Shown: positions 34,997-45,800 of the stretch, one piece after another
How the letters are laid out: each line of letters begins with the position of its first letter
How positions within the stretch are numbered: position 1 is the first letter of the stretch
Source: DASXUX01 sp036504595
Lineage (GTDB): Bacteria; Planctomycetota; SZUA-567; H5-PLA8
Assembly: GCA_036504595.1 (NCBI GenBank)
Contig: DASXUX010000030.1
Location: forward strand, 186,001 to 250,000
Length of the DNA: 64,000 bases
Reading direction: 5' to 3'
Notes under the pieces: generated by a model
The model's input: the letters and a program-made list of their open reading frames with translations, nothing else
What the model was told of the DNA's origin: nothing
Database searches by the model: none
Position numbers and translations under genes: made by a program

Positions 34997-37900
34997 TCAT
35001 TTCTTCGCGATTCCGAGCTTCCCCTTTTTGGCTGTGTAGCTCACGACCGGCGTGGCGGTGGCGCCCGTGGTGCCGACCTCCAGAACAACGAGCATCGCGA
35101 TCGATTGGGGTTTGCTGATGTTCGCGTTGGTAAAGCCAAGCGGCGCCAGTTGATGGAACAGGCTGATGTGCGATTGTCCGAGCGTGAACTTAAACGTCGG
35201 CCCCTTTCCACCGACTTTGAAGGTCGCGCCCTTTGGCAGCGTGAACTTGCCGGACGCCGAAATGGTCACCTGGAGCTGGTAATCGGCAATCGCGACCGTG
35301 ATGGTCTGGCCTGGGCTGGGGATTGCCGTCAGCGTCACGGTTCCGCTCAAAGCAATCGAATCATTGCCCGGCTTCATGAAGTTGAACTTGATCTGGACCT
35401 TGTTGATGGTCAGCGTGGGAGGCGACGAGCCCGCGGCATTGACCACCACATCGGTTTCGCTGTTCGTTGTGAGGGTACCATTGCTGGCGCTCACTTTTAC
35501 GTGGAACAATCCGGGCGCGGCATAAACGTGTGTGACTTGCTGCCCGAGCGCTGTTGTGCCATCGCCAAAATCCCAACTGTATTGCAGCGAGTTTCCATGA
35601 GCATCGGCTGCGGAGGCGCTGAATGTTACGGTATCGCCTGTATTCGCAGGGTCTGGGGTTGCAGTCGGCGGCGATTCAAACACCGGCGGCGGCGCGTTGG
35701 GATCAATGATCGTGAGTTGCAGCGTCTGCGTATCGGAACCGGCGCTATTGGATGCGCTAATGCTGACGCTGAAAATTCCGCCCTGCGTGGGCGTGCCGGA
35801 GATCGTGTCGTTGCTGAGCGTCAGTCCCGGTGGCAGCGGCGTGGCGCCGAAGGTAAAAGGCGCTGTTCCAGACGCTGTGATTTGGTAGCTGAAGGCCTGG
35901 TTCTCGGTTCCGCTCGCCGTAAGGGCGCTGGTGATCAGCGGCGCGACAATGACGGCGCCGGGGGCCACTTTGAGGATCAGGGTAACATCTTGCGAGGGGA
36001 CTCTCGGCGCGGCCACGGAGACCGTGGCGGCGTGCAGTCCCGGCGCCAAGGTGGACGTGTCATAGTTGACCGTGATCGTCTGTGTAGCGGTGCTCGCCAG
36101 GCTGCCGGAGGTCGGGGACAACTGCACCCATCGGGCGTTGTTGCGCAGGGTGAAGTTGAGCGTGCCGGTTCCAGAGTTTCGCACGACAAAAGTCTGCGAA
36201 GCCGCCCGCGTGCCGGCCAGAGCGCGTTGATTGAGCGTGTTGGGGCTTAAGCCGACCCACGGCGTAGAAGGGATCACATGCAGTAACACCGGCAGGTCCT
36301 GCGGGCTGTTGATGGCGATCTGTGAGGAGATGCGGACCGTACCGTGGTGGTCGCCTACAGCTAACGCCGCCGTATTGTAGCTGGTAAATACCGTCGAGGT
36401 GATGCCGGCCGTATTTCCCTTCAACGGGTTGGCCGTCAGCCAGTTTCCGTCGCTGACGAAGTTCACATCGTAATCGAACAAACCGCTGCCAATATTGACG
36501 ACGTCGAACTGCTGGCCCAGCGGATTGACGCCCACTACCGCCGTCACTTCCAGATGGTCCGGCTGAAGGCCGATCGTGGGCAGCGGAATCCAGGGGCTGC
36601 TCAGCGTGACCGTGGCGCTGCTCGGCCCGCCCACCGTATACCCGATGCCGTCCTGCAGGACGATCGTCACGTTGCGAGTCTTGAAGAAGAACGATCGGTC
36701 CGGTACGACATCAATGGTTGCGGATGTCGAGAACGCAGGGACCGTAACGGTGCCGCTGAGCGGCGTATAGTCCACGCCCGCCCGTCCTGTGCTGGCCGGA
36801 TCGACAATGTAATCAATCTGCAGGTCGTTTGTCGAGGCGGCGTTCAGTTGAACGGTAAACTGGCCGTTGACGGGAGACAGGCCCACGCGGTTGCCTTCCA
36901 AGCCTATCGCATCGTTCGCGATAACGCCGGCCTGGTAGCCCAGACTGCTGAGATAGACGGTGTCGGTGCCGGGGTCGCCGACAACGTAGCCTGTCCCCGG
37001 CTGCAGATTGACAATGATCGCCCGCGTGCCGTCAAAAATGCTGTTCATCGGCGTGACAACCACGGACGCCTGGGTCTGTCCCATCGGGATCGTGACGGTC
37101 GGTGGCAGCGCCACGTAGTCCGTCCCGCTGATGGCCGAACTGCCTGCATCGACCGCGAGGTTGATCGTCAGATCGCTGCCGGACGCGCGGTCCAGATAAA
37201 CGGTAAACTCCCCCTCGCTGGGCGGGTTGCCTTCGCGGGCTTGCGGCGCGGTCGCTACGATAGTAGCGTTGGCCCTCGCGCCGGCGATCAGCACTGTCGC
37301 GGTATTGGCCGGAATCAGCGAGTAGCCCGTTCCGGATTGCAGCATCACGTTCACGCTGCGCGTGCCGCTGTAAACGGTATTGTCCGGGATCACATCGATC
37401 GTGGCGCTGGTTGCGCCAGCGGGAATAGTCACAGTGCCGCTTAAGGCGCTGTAGTCGGTTCCAGCCACGGCGGTGCTCGTCGCCAGGACGGTGTAGTTGA
37501 TCGTGAGCGCCGAGGCGGGTGCCGCCGACACGAACACGGTGAACTGCCCGTTTACCGCCGGCGAGCCCTCCTGCGCGCGCGGCGTGCTCGCCGCGATGGA
37601 AGCTTTGACTCCGGCGGGGGCAATGTTGACCGTGTCAGTCGAAAGCGCCGGTAGCAGCACATAGGCCGGCGGATTGTTGGCGTCGATGGCCAGGTCAACG
37701 ATCACCGTGCGGATGCCATCAAAGACGGTGTTGTCAGGAACGACTGTGATCGTCGCATCGGTATTGCCCGCCGGGATGACGACAGAACCGCTCAACGTGG
37801 TGTAATCGGTGCCCGGCACGGCTGTGCCCCGATCGAACGTATAGAAAACGGTGATCGGATTGGCTGGCGCTACATTCAGGGAGACGGTAAAGACGCCGTT

Positions 37901-38683
37901 CTTGGGTGGCATTCCTTCGTTGGCGTCGGCTTGCGTGGCGGAAATGTTTGCAACGACTGGGCCGCCAATAATTCTGATCGTGGCGTTATCTTCACTGCTA
38001 ACCACATACGCTGGATCGCTCAGCAGATCGATGCGGACAGTCCGCTGATCGTCGAAGCGCGTATTTTGCGGTGTGACGGTGACGAATGCGCTGAGTTGGC
38101 CTGCGGGGATTGTCACCGTCCCGCTTAAGGCCACGTAATCCGTTCCGGGAATCGCCGTGCCGGAGACGCTGTAGGACACGACAGTGTCGTTTGTGCGGGC
38201 GACATCCAGGTTGATCGCGAAACTAGCGGTCGTTGGCGGGGAACCTTCTGAGGCCACCGGGAATTTGCCGGTTGAAACCCATACTATGGGCACACCTTCG
38301 CGTACCGCCATCCACCTGCCGCTGTCATTCGGCGTGCTAAACCCTCCGTCGGTCGCTACCACCGTGCCCTGCATTCCGGCGCCGCTTTGGACAAAGTTCC
38401 CCATATAGGTTGCGGTCGCCGGGTCGCCCGTTGCGGGGTTCTGCGTATTGATCGTGATGCTGTTGCCAGAAACGGACCACGTTAAGGTGTCGCCGCGTGT
38501 GGTGCTACCGGTCCCATCTGCATTGAACGTCATCGTATACGGTGCATCGGCTTCGTCCTGATCCCAGAGCGGGGTAAAGTCCCAGTCGCCCACGGGGCTG
38601 GGGCTCTCAGCCAACGCGTTGCCGGCAAATCCAAGCGCAGCAAGAAGAACTAAGCCCGAGTAGAGTGATTGTTTTGAGCACAT
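34997..38683 (-). CDS. Large secreted Calx-beta/BACON/He_PIG/PKD protein
   Basis: A 1228-residue exported protein with signal peptide 'LVLLAALGFAGNALA'. Order: an N-terminal beta domain (about 28-130), five Calx-beta repeats (about 135-690; each has 'EG.P..(N)G.FTV' and 'TDY..LSGTVTIPAG'), two BACON-like domains (about 700-905), a He_PIG Ig-like domain (about 915-1000), PKD (about 1005-1095, 'YSWDFGDG') and a C-terminal beta domain of about 130 residues. The PKD plus C-terminal module is shared with the two genes transcribed divergently at 39054 and 39886. Calx-beta domains bind calcium; an adhesive or surface role is likely. Confidence 0.85.
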   Translation of the reverse strand: MCSKQSLYSGLVLLAALGFAGNALAESPSPVGDWDFTPLWDQDEADAPYTMTFNADGTGSTTRGDTLTWSVSGNSITINTQNPATGDPATATYMGNFVQSGAGMQGTVVATDGGFSTPNDSGRWMAVREGVPIVWVSTGKFPVASEGSPPTTASFAINLDVARTNDTVVSYSVSGTAIPGTDYVALSGTVTIPAGQLSAFVTVTPQNTRFDDQRTVRIDLLSDPAYVVSSEDNATIRIIGGPVVANISATQADANEGMPPKNGVFTVSLNVAPANPITVFYTFDRGTAVPGTDYTTLSGSVVIPAGNTDATITVVPDNTVFDGIRTVIVDLAIDANNPPAYVLLPALSTDTVNIAPAGVKASIAASTPRAQEGSPAVNGQFTVFVSAAPASALTINYTVLATSTAVAGTDYSALSGTVTIPAGATSATIDVIPDNTVYSGTRSVNVMLQSGTGYSLIPANTATVLIAGARANATIVATAPQAREGNPPSEGEFTVYLDRASGSDLTINLAVDAGSSAISGTDYVALPPTVTIPMGQTQASVVVTPMNSIFDGTRAIIVNLQPGTGYVVGDPGTDTVYLSSLGYQAGVIANDAIGLEGNRVGLSPVNGQFTVQLNAASTNDLQIDYIVDPASTGRAGVDYTPLSGTVTVPAFSTSATIDVVPDRSFFFKTRNVTIVLQDGIGYTVGGPSSATVTLSSPWIPLPTIGLQPDHLEVTAVVGVNPLGQQFDVVNIGSGLFDYDVNFVSDGNWLTANPLKGNTAGITSTVFTSYNTAALAVGDHHGTVRISSQIAINSPQDLPVLLHVIPSTPWVGLSPNTLNQRALAGTRAASQTFVVRNSGTGTLNFTLRNNARWVQLSPTSGSLASTATQTITVNYDTSTLAPGLHAATVSVAAPRVPSQDVTLILKVAPGAVIVAPLITSALTASGTENQAFSYQITASGTAPFTFGATPLPPGLTLSNDTISGTPTQGGIFSVSISASNSAGSDTQTLQLTIIDPNAPPPVFESPPTATPDPANTGDTVTFSASAADAHGNSLQYSWDFGDGTTALGQQVTHVYAAPGLFHVKVSASNGTLTTNSETDVVVNAAGSSPPTLTINKVQIKFNFMKPGNDSIALSGTVTLTAIPSPGQTITVAIADYQLQVTISASGKFTLPKGATFKVGGKGPTFKFTLGQSHISLFHQLAPLGFTNANISKPQSIAMLVVLEVGTTGATATPVVSYTAKKGKLGIAKK

Positions 38684-39053
38684 TTTGGATAGCCACCTTT
38701 CAGAGACTCAGATTGGCGTTCGCTGCATGGGTCATACGGCGCGTTGGCGCCCGGCGTCCGCCCACTTGGGCGCGGCGCTCGCAAAAACTGTGCGCTTAAG
38801 GCTGGACCGTCGCAGCGATCCCGGCACGATTTCGTTTTTGTCACCCGGTGAATTGTCACTCTGAACTCGGCGCTGCGGTGGCGCGAAAAAAAACGCCGAA
38901 TCGGGCGTGCGATGTCCAGTATCGCTCATCCACCATCGCGGCACTTGCCATGCGTTGGCCTCTGACGCCCTTTGTTCGCGCTTCTATTCCACGCGGCACG
39001 AAGCTCGCGTTCGCGGCGCGGTCAGGGGAGGGCCGCGCAATGGAGAGTTCACA
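38684..39053. other. Divergent promoter region
   Basis: A 370-bp spacer between the divergent Calx-beta gene and the first PKD-module gene. It must contain both promoters. I see one GC-rich inverted stretch (GGCGCCCGGCG...TTGGGCGCGGCGC near 38735-38772), a Shine-Dalgarno GGAGAG before 39054, and nothing else I can name. Confidence 0.5.
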
Positions 39054-39809
39054 ATGAACTGTCGTTTGATCTTCTTAACCTCTATTTACCTGTTGGCCGC
39101 AGGGCCCCTCTTCGCCAACCCGGTTATCGATACGCCTGCGACCGCCACGCCGAACCCGGCGGAGGTGAATGTGCCGGTTGCATTGAGCGTTGCCGCGCAC
39201 GATTCCAGCGGTGGGTCCGTATTCTATGAATGGACAATCGGGGGGCGTGTCCTGCTAGGACCGACATTGGATTTCACGTTTACCGCGCCGGGAATTTATC
39301 CTGTGACGGTTACTATTTCGGATGAGTCCAAGAACACCGCCATCAGCACGGTGGATGTCGTGATCGGTCAGGAGGTGGGAGTGGCCGCGACACTGAAGTC
39401 CGTCAAAGGCTCTCTGAATAAGATGGATATCAACAAAGATACGATCACATTTAACGGAACGTTGACGCTCCCAGCCGGCATCAAACCAACGAACCCGGTA
39501 ACAGTCCTGTTCAGCAACGGGGAGACGCAGTTCAGTGCCGACAAGCACGGCATGGCCACCAATCCGCAGGGCAAGGCCAAATTCAAGCTGCCAAAGACCG
39601 GGACGACGATTGCGTTTCAGATTAGGTTGACAACGCCTCTGGCTCAGGCTCTGTCGCATGCCGGCGTGGACCTCACGGTCACGAAGGGCAAGACAGCCCC
39701 ACACGTCGTCCCGTTTGTGATATCAACAAGTGAAATCGCTGGAATCATGGCGCCGAAGATCGTCTTAAGCGCGAAAGGCAAGACCGGCACCGCCATCAGC
39801 GGGAAGTAA
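39054..39809 (+). CDS. Secreted PKD-module protein, copy 1
   Basis: A 251-residue exported protein: signal peptide ('LTSIYLLAAGPLFA'), a PKD-like Ig domain (about 18-105, 'TATPNPAEVNVPVALSVAAH', 'YEWTIGG', 'FTAPGIYPVTVTI'), and a C-terminal beta domain (about 110-251, 'KGSLNKMDINKDTITFNGT', 'TTPLAQAL', ending 'KGKTGTAISGK'). ATG at 39054 has GGAGAG seven bases upstream. The next gene is a paralogue over the whole length, and the divergent large protein ends with the same two domains. Confidence 0.78.
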   Translation: MNCRLIFLTSIYLLAAGPLFANPVIDTPATATPNPAEVNVPVALSVAAHDSSGGSVFYEWTIGGRVLLGPTLDFTFTAPGIYPVTVTISDESKNTAISTVDVVIGQEVGVAATLKSVKGSLNKMDINKDTITFNGTLTLPAGIKPTNPVTVLFSNGETQFSADKHGMATNPQGKAKFKLPKTGTTIAFQIRLTTPLAQALSHAGVDLTVTKGKTAPHVVPFVISTSEIAGIMAPKIVLSAKGKTGTAISGK

Positions 39810-39885
39810 TTGCTTTTATGGGCTCTAGCGATGCGGCGCACGCCCCGGTGCGCCGTGTTTTACTTTACTTTCTGGAGAACCGAAA

Positions 39886-40644
39886 ATGAGCTATCGTGCA
39901 CTTCTATTGAGCTTCATCGCTGCACTGTCCGCCGACCAGGTTCTGGCCGCGCCCGTTATCGACGTCCCGGCCAGTGCCACGCCAAATCCCGCGGAAGCAA
40001 ATGTTCCGGTCATGCTGACCGTGCAGGGACATGATCCCGACGGAGACTCTGTGTTTTTCGAGTGGCACATCGGCGGGGAGATACTGACCGGCCAGACCAT
40101 CGAGTTCACCTTTACAGCGCCGGGGGTCAACACCGTGACAGTCGTCGTCGCCGATGTGTTCACTAACGTCGCGATCAGTGCCGTGGATGTCGTTGTCGGA
40201 CCGGAAACTCGGATCACGTCACAGTTTGGCAGCGCCAAGGGCTCGCTGAATCTCGCTCATAGCGCAAAGGACACGATCACTTTTACCGGGACGTTTACGA
40301 TACCGGCGAACATCAAGACGGGAAGCCAGGTCACGGTCAGCTTCGCCGGCCTGCAGACAATATTCAACGTAAACTCGAAAGGCATCGGCACCTCGCCGAT
40401 CGGAACGGCGAAATTCGTGTCGCCGAAGACGCCGGGCGGAAAGACGTCATTCCAGATCAAGATCACGACGCCTTTGAAGCAGTACCTGGACGCCGCGGGG
40501 GTCAACACGACCATCAAGAAGGGCTCGACCAGCCCTGTCGCTGTCCCGCTGGTCATCTCCACAAATGACCTTGCCGCGATCATGAGGCCCCACATCGTGC
40601 TGACGGCCAAAGGCAAGACGAGCATCGCCATCACGGGGAGTTGA
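39886..40644 (+). CDS. Secreted PKD-module protein, copy 2
   Basis: A 252-residue paralogue of the preceding gene: signal peptide ('LLLSFIAALSADQVLA'), PKD-like domain ('ATPNPAEANVPVMLTVQGHD', 'FFEWHIGGE') and a C-terminal beta domain ('KGSLNLAHSAKDTITFTGT', 'FQIKITTPLKQYLD', ending 'KGKTSIAITGS'). GGAG lies before ATG 39886. It is 76 bp downstream of copy 1, probably on the same transcript. Function unknown; likely at the cell surface. Confidence 0.78.
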   Translation: MSYRALLLSFIAALSADQVLAAPVIDVPASATPNPAEANVPVMLTVQGHDPDGDSVFFEWHIGGEILTGQTIEFTFTAPGVNTVTVVVADVFTNVAISAVDVVVGPETRITSQFGSAKGSLNLAHSAKDTITFTGTFTIPANIKTGSQVTVSFAGLQTIFNVNSKGIGTSPIGTAKFVSPKTPGGKTSFQIKITTPLKQYLDAAGVNTTIKKGSTSPVAVPLVISTNDLAAIMRPHIVLTAKGKTSIAITGS

Positions 40645-40949
40645 GTAACTCGACGTGTGATTCTGTGGTCACCTCAAGCGCGCTTCAGGACTTATTCTTG
40701 CGCCGCGTCCGTGCACTGCGCAAGGCCGCCTCGAGCATTGAACAATTCATCATCACTGACGGCATACCGAGCCGCTGCGAGCGCGGCTGGAGGCAGGTAC
40801 TGCAGCGCGCTGGGACAACGCAACTGTTCATGCTCCTTCCACTGCGAAGCCGCAGCGCCGCCGCCTTTTTGGAATCATTGAGTTGCTGACACATAAATGT
40901 TCTTCTTGACCCCGAGCTACTCGCGGCGATAACGCACTGGTCGATAACG
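40645..40949. other. Spacer without a supported gene
   Basis: 305 bp. Short frames exist on both strands, including one on the minus strand that overlaps the next gene, but none has a recognisable motif, a good ribosome-binding site or a sensible composition. I see no clear hairpin or repeat. Confidence 0.5.
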
Positions 40950-42791
40950 ATGGCTTTGAACATCAAGACCGAGGCGTCAGTGTCGAGAAAAGCAGCATTC
41001 GTTCTGGCCATCCTGCTGGCATGCCCCGCCAGCCTTGCACTGATCAATATCCGCTTTACGCCCAGGCATTTAGTGAATGCTTCCGAGAGCATCGTCGTCG
41101 GAAGCGTAGCTCGGGAAAACGAGAACAAGCCGTGGACGCTGAGCATCTCGGAGGCGCTCAAGGGCGGCGCGAAGCTCTCCGGGCGGCAAGAACTCGATCT
41201 GGCGAAATGCCATCCGGATCATCTTAAAGCCATCGTTGAACTGCTTTCAGGAAATGGCAGCGCCCCGGTGATCTTGTTCGCGCAGGCCGACCCGGCAGGG
41301 AGATTAGCCGCTCTGCACGTCGCGGGAAAATGGATTTCGGCAAAAGAGTCCGCGAAGAATCACTGGGAGGTCAGCGGTTTCGCCAACCAAATGACCGGCA
41401 CGTTTGCCGGCGGCACCGACATGCTGGTGCGCATGAGCAAGTACCTGGTTAACTCCCCCAACGCGGATGTGCCGGTTTCGGCCGCCGTGAACTGGGTCGA
41501 AAACTGTGTGGTGGCCAAGCTCGACCCGCGCGCAACGCTTGCAGCCACCGAATATCCCCAAGGGAAAACGGCGCTCTTTGCTGGCAGCCCAACCGGCGAC
41601 AAGCTCTTTGTGATCAAAGCCGACGGCAGCGCCTTCGACGATGTCACCGCAGCCGCGAAGCTCACCAGTGCGAGCGTGCAATTCGTTTTCATGGACGTTG
41701 ATGGCGACGGCTTGGCGGACCTGGTCAGCTTCAATGGCAAGAGCATTGTCGTTCTCCTCGCGGGCAAAGAGTTCCATGCTGCCGGCGACGGATGGTCGTT
41801 ACCCATCGAAGATTGCATGGGCATCGCGCCGTGCTCGGCGAATAGCAAGCCAGGACTCGTGATCAGCACAAAGGGAGATCCAGTTCTCCTCAGCAGTGAC
41901 GAGAAGGGCTGGAAGCGGCTCCCGCTTCCAGCGTTTGAAGGAGACATCGGCGCACGCTCCGCCTGCATCGTCGCCGACCTCGACAATGACGGGTTCGTTG
42001 ACATCCTCCAACCCGGCGAAAATGCCGGCATCCTTTGGCGCGGCCAAGGGGGCGGGTTCGCGCCGCCCGTGCGCTCGCAAGTCTGCACTGGGCCGGGGTT
42101 GAACAAGGCTGCCGTCGCCGACTACAATCAGGACGGGTTCCTGGACATCTTTCTCGCCGGTCGGGAGAAGAACAGTCTCTGGGACAACGATGGGAAGGGC
42201 GGCTTCACCGAGGTGCTCCGGTTCTGCGGCTCCCTGGGTGAGAAGACTCCCGCAGGGGCCAGTGACGTGAAGGCGCTAGATCTGAATCACGACGGCCGGC
42301 CGGATTTGTGCCTCGCCTATGCCGTGGGCAACATTCAGTATCACTTCAACCGTGGCTTCCGCTCGTTTGGCGAAGAAGGAGAACTACGCCTGCCAGGCGT
42401 GAATGCCGGAGCTGCCAACGAGCGCGCTGGACAGCACTCGATTGCCACAGGCGATTTCAACGCCGACGGGTCCCTTGACCTGGCGGTGTTGCTGGCCGAT
42501 GGCACACTGCGCGTCTATTTCAATGATCGCACCGACGCGCCCATGCTGCTCCTGCGCCTCCCCAAAGAGATGACCGGTCCGGTGACCGCCGTCTGCTGGA
42601 TGGATGAGCCGTTCCCGGTCGCAACGGGCGTTGCAGCGGTCGGTGGCTACAGCCCCGGCGCGGCCCTCCCCGTGCGCAACAAAGGAGACGTCGTCATCAA
42701 GTATCGGTTTCCCGGCGGAGAACTCATCGCCAAGAAGGTCAATGTCGGCGAGCGCACGACGGAAGTCATCCTGACAGTTGATGGGAAGTGA
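40950..42791 (+). CDS. Secreted FG-GAP/VCBS-repeat protein
   Basis: A 613-residue protein with an N-terminal export signal ('AAFVLAILLACPASLAL'). The first 190 residues form a domain I do not recognise. From about 240, five Ca-binding FG-GAP/VCBS loops occur: 'DVDGDGLADLV', 'DLDNDGFVDIL', 'DYNQDGFLDIF', 'DLNHDGRPDLC' and 'DFNADGSLDLA'. They form a beta-propeller like that of integrin alpha chains. It may bind polysaccharide or protein outside the cell. The start is uncertain because no good ribosome-binding site precedes ATG 40950; a GTG at 40980 is an alternative. Confidence 0.75.
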   Translation: MALNIKTEASVSRKAAFVLAILLACPASLALINIRFTPRHLVNASESIVVGSVARENENKPWTLSISEALKGGAKLSGRQELDLAKCHPDHLKAIVELLSGNGSAPVILFAQADPAGRLAALHVAGKWISAKESAKNHWEVSGFANQMTGTFAGGTDMLVRMSKYLVNSPNADVPVSAAVNWVENCVVAKLDPRATLAATEYPQGKTALFAGSPTGDKLFVIKADGSAFDDVTAAAKLTSASVQFVFMDVDGDGLADLVSFNGKSIVVLLAGKEFHAAGDGWSLPIEDCMGIAPCSANSKPGLVISTKGDPVLLSSDEKGWKRLPLPAFEGDIGARSACIVADLDNDGFVDILQPGENAGILWRGQGGGFAPPVRSQVCTGPGLNKAAVADYNQDGFLDIFLAGREKNSLWDNDGKGGFTEVLRFCGSLGEKTPAGASDVKALDLNHDGRPDLCLAYAVGNIQYHFNRGFRSFGEEGELRLPGVNAGAANERAGQHSIATGDFNADGSLDLAVLLADGTLRVYFNDRTDAPMLLLRLPKEMTGPVTAVCWMDEPFPVATGVAAVGGYSPGAALPVRNKGDVVIKYRFPGGELIAKKVNVGERTTEVILTVDGK

Positions 42792-42807
42792 GATGGTGCG
42801 CGTCGCT

Positions 42808-45800
42808 TCACTTCCCCTGAAGCGGCTTCCCGGTTCGTGCGCCAATTCTCACGGGATATGAACGGCCTGACTCTACGTCGCTGATGGTCAGCAGTCCCTT
42901 GTTGAACCCTTCGGGCTTCAACAGTGCCCCATCGATGCGAACCTCAAGATCCTCGAAGCCGCTGGCCACACCCTCCGTCTTGGCCGGGATAATCCACTTC
43001 TCCGATGCCTCCGCCTTCCAGCGCCGCGGCTTGCCGGTCCAGTTGCGCAGTTTCAACTTTCCAGACGCCTGCGCTTGCAGCGAAACGTTGAGGATGAGTT
43101 CACTCTTGTCCACATCCAACCCCGTCAGCGCCGCGGCTTCGGATGCCAACTGGTACATCATCTTTGAGCGCGCCTGCCAATCCTGACCGTCGGCAAAGGT
43201 GCCCTTGAAATGGCGGCCCAACTGCGCGGCGACGGCCTTGGCTTTCTCGGCGGGGAAGATGCCGCGGTCCAGCGCCTGCTCCACAAAGATGCGCGCCTCG
43301 GTTTCCTGCAGTCCTTCAATCATCGCCTCAAAGCGCGCGCTGGATTCCGCCCCCTCCTGCCCCGGCCAGAGGCACTTCATGATAGAGAATCCGGGGGCTC
43401 CGCCCGTGTGTTTGCAGCCGTCGTGATACGACTTAGCCCAGTAGTCTCCGCCCATGCGCCCGCAGCCCTGGTATCCAGTGAAGATGGCGCGTTCAGGGAA
43501 AATGCGGAACGTCCAGGGCGTGCTGGTGCCATTCACCACGATCGCGCCGCTGTCCGTACGCGGCGTGCTGAGCAGAACCTGGTTGCGCGGCTTCCAGCCC
43601 TGCTGCGATTCCCCGCCAATCAGGAAGCTCTGGATGTTCTCAACGATTTTGTAGTAATCGTCCGTGCCGGTTGTCTCGACGCCATCCCAGTAGGCCGCGT
43701 GGAAGGTCTGCTTGTAGAGATCCTTGAGCTCCGGGTCGGGTTTGGCGATCGACACCGCGATATTGGCGTCGTGCGAGCCGCAGATCCAGAACACCTCCGG
43801 CACGCAACGGCGCAACAGCGGCTTGAGAGCCGCGTCGCCGTCACCGTCCCATCCATAACCCCAGTACATCGCCTGATTCAGTCCCTTGGCGGTCATGTGG
43901 CCGTACAACGTGCGCGCAAAGGGCTGCCAGTACTTCTCCCGGTCCGGGGCGCTGGGGCCAACGCGCACGCGATCTTCTTTGCCCGAGGCTTCATCCAAAA
44001 CCTTGACTTCGGCGTCCGGTCCGAAGCCGTGCATGACGACAAACGTAACGACGCGAGGCGTTCCGCAGTTCTTGACGATCAGGTCCACGTAGCGGTCCAG
44101 CGCGGCGTAATCGAAGGTGAGCGCCCCATCTCGCTTGCGCGTCCACTTGATCATCGACGCATCGCGGTTGCCAAACTCCGTGTCCAAAATCACCGGCACG
44201 AACCACACGCCGTTGCCCGCGCGCGCGAGTTGGCGCAGGCTGGCCTCGATCAGCGCCCAGTGCTTCTCGGACCACAGCGGCGTTTTGTATTGCTTCGCAA
44301 CGCCGAACGGAGATTGCTCAATCGCCACGATCGTCTGAAACTCGTGCGGCGCCGGCAGCTTCCAGTCCAGCACTTCCACTTCCATCGGCACCGAGATCGC
44401 CGCAAAACCCGGACCTTCGACGCGCACGGTGCCGTGATAGAATCCTGGCGCCGCATCGGCAGGAATCTTCACCGACAACCAATATGGTCGGCAGAAGTTT
44501 GCCGGCACGCGCTCCGGTAGCGCCGGGGAAATCCAATCGTAGTAGAGAATCTTGCTCAGGGCCGCCGTCTCGGCGGCTTTGTTCCCGATCGTCTCCGGCG
44601 CGAAGGTGACCAGCGCACGAGCTTTCGGCGCGGTCCAATCGCCGTACCGCGAGTTGCCCCCGCCAATCTCAACCATCGTCTCGTTGCCGACGATGCGACC
44701 TTCGCCCAGCGAACTGATGTCGCTCACCGGCTGGGGGTTCATCCCGAGGATCTTGATGCACGCGGCCGGAATCACGTTACCGGCAGGGACGCCGGCGCTA
44801 CCGAGGCTCTTCAACTCGGAGGCCGTGAGCTTCACACCGGGCAAATCCTTATCGGTTCCGATGGCCACCTGCGCTGAGTACGTTCCGTTCCTGACTCCGG
44901 CCAGCCGAATGGCTGCGGGCGTCGCGCCCGGTTCCACGTATTCCGGCGCGAAGACGCGGCGGGTCATGTCCTCCGTCCAGATCTGCACGCCCCTGGGCCG
45001 GCTCAAAGCCGTTGGTACGCTCTTCGCCGCGCTACGCAGTTCCAGCCGCGAGAGACGCGCGTGCTCCCACTGCCGGTCCACAACGTCTCTGTATCCGAAC
45101 CATTCCTTGAACACATATGGATGCAGTGGCGACGCGATCACTTCGATAGCCAGCACATTCGTGCCCTTGCGCAGCAGGTTGCCGGGAATGCTCAGCGTAC
45201 TGATCGTGCGGTTGCGCAGTTTGTACAGCTTCGAACCCACCGGGGTGACCTCGTCGGCGCTCGTCGTATACCCCGCCCAGGATTTGTACCTGGCCTTGTC
45301 TTTCTCCGACAGTTCCTCAAGCGGAACGACATATGCATCTAGCGGATACTCCTCCGCCATCGTCTCTGCGTTGATCTCCCCGGGCGGAAGGTGCCCTCTC
45401 GCGATCTCCTTTCCGTTCACAAAGGCTCGCAAGCCGCCGATGTAGTCGGCGCTGAAGGTAACTGCTCCAACGGTGGCCGGGTCGGGGATCTCGAAGTGAA
45501 AGCGAACATAGACGCCGCGAATCCAACCATTCCGCTCTGTACTGCTGACAGTGTACTGTGCCGGGGAGCCCACGCCGTCCGGCTTGCGCAGATGGGGCCA
45601 TGCTGAATCATCGAAATCCGAGTTGCGCCATGCGTCCGCGGGAGGGTCGGTGATGCTTCCGAGCCGGATGAAGATCCGGTTCTTTCGAGCGAAACTGTTG
45701 TACTCGGCCTCGACGGCCACGTGGTCGCGCCAATCTTCTTTTGTCCAGTCGTGGTTTTCGCCCGCCAGACGCTTAAGCACGTCCTTCTGAAGCCGGCCCA

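Noticed and set aside
40685..41161. 158-codon minus-strand frame overlapping the FG-GAP gene
   Set aside because: Ser/Arg/Cys-rich, no motif, and half of it lies antisense to the signal peptide region of the FG-GAP protein.
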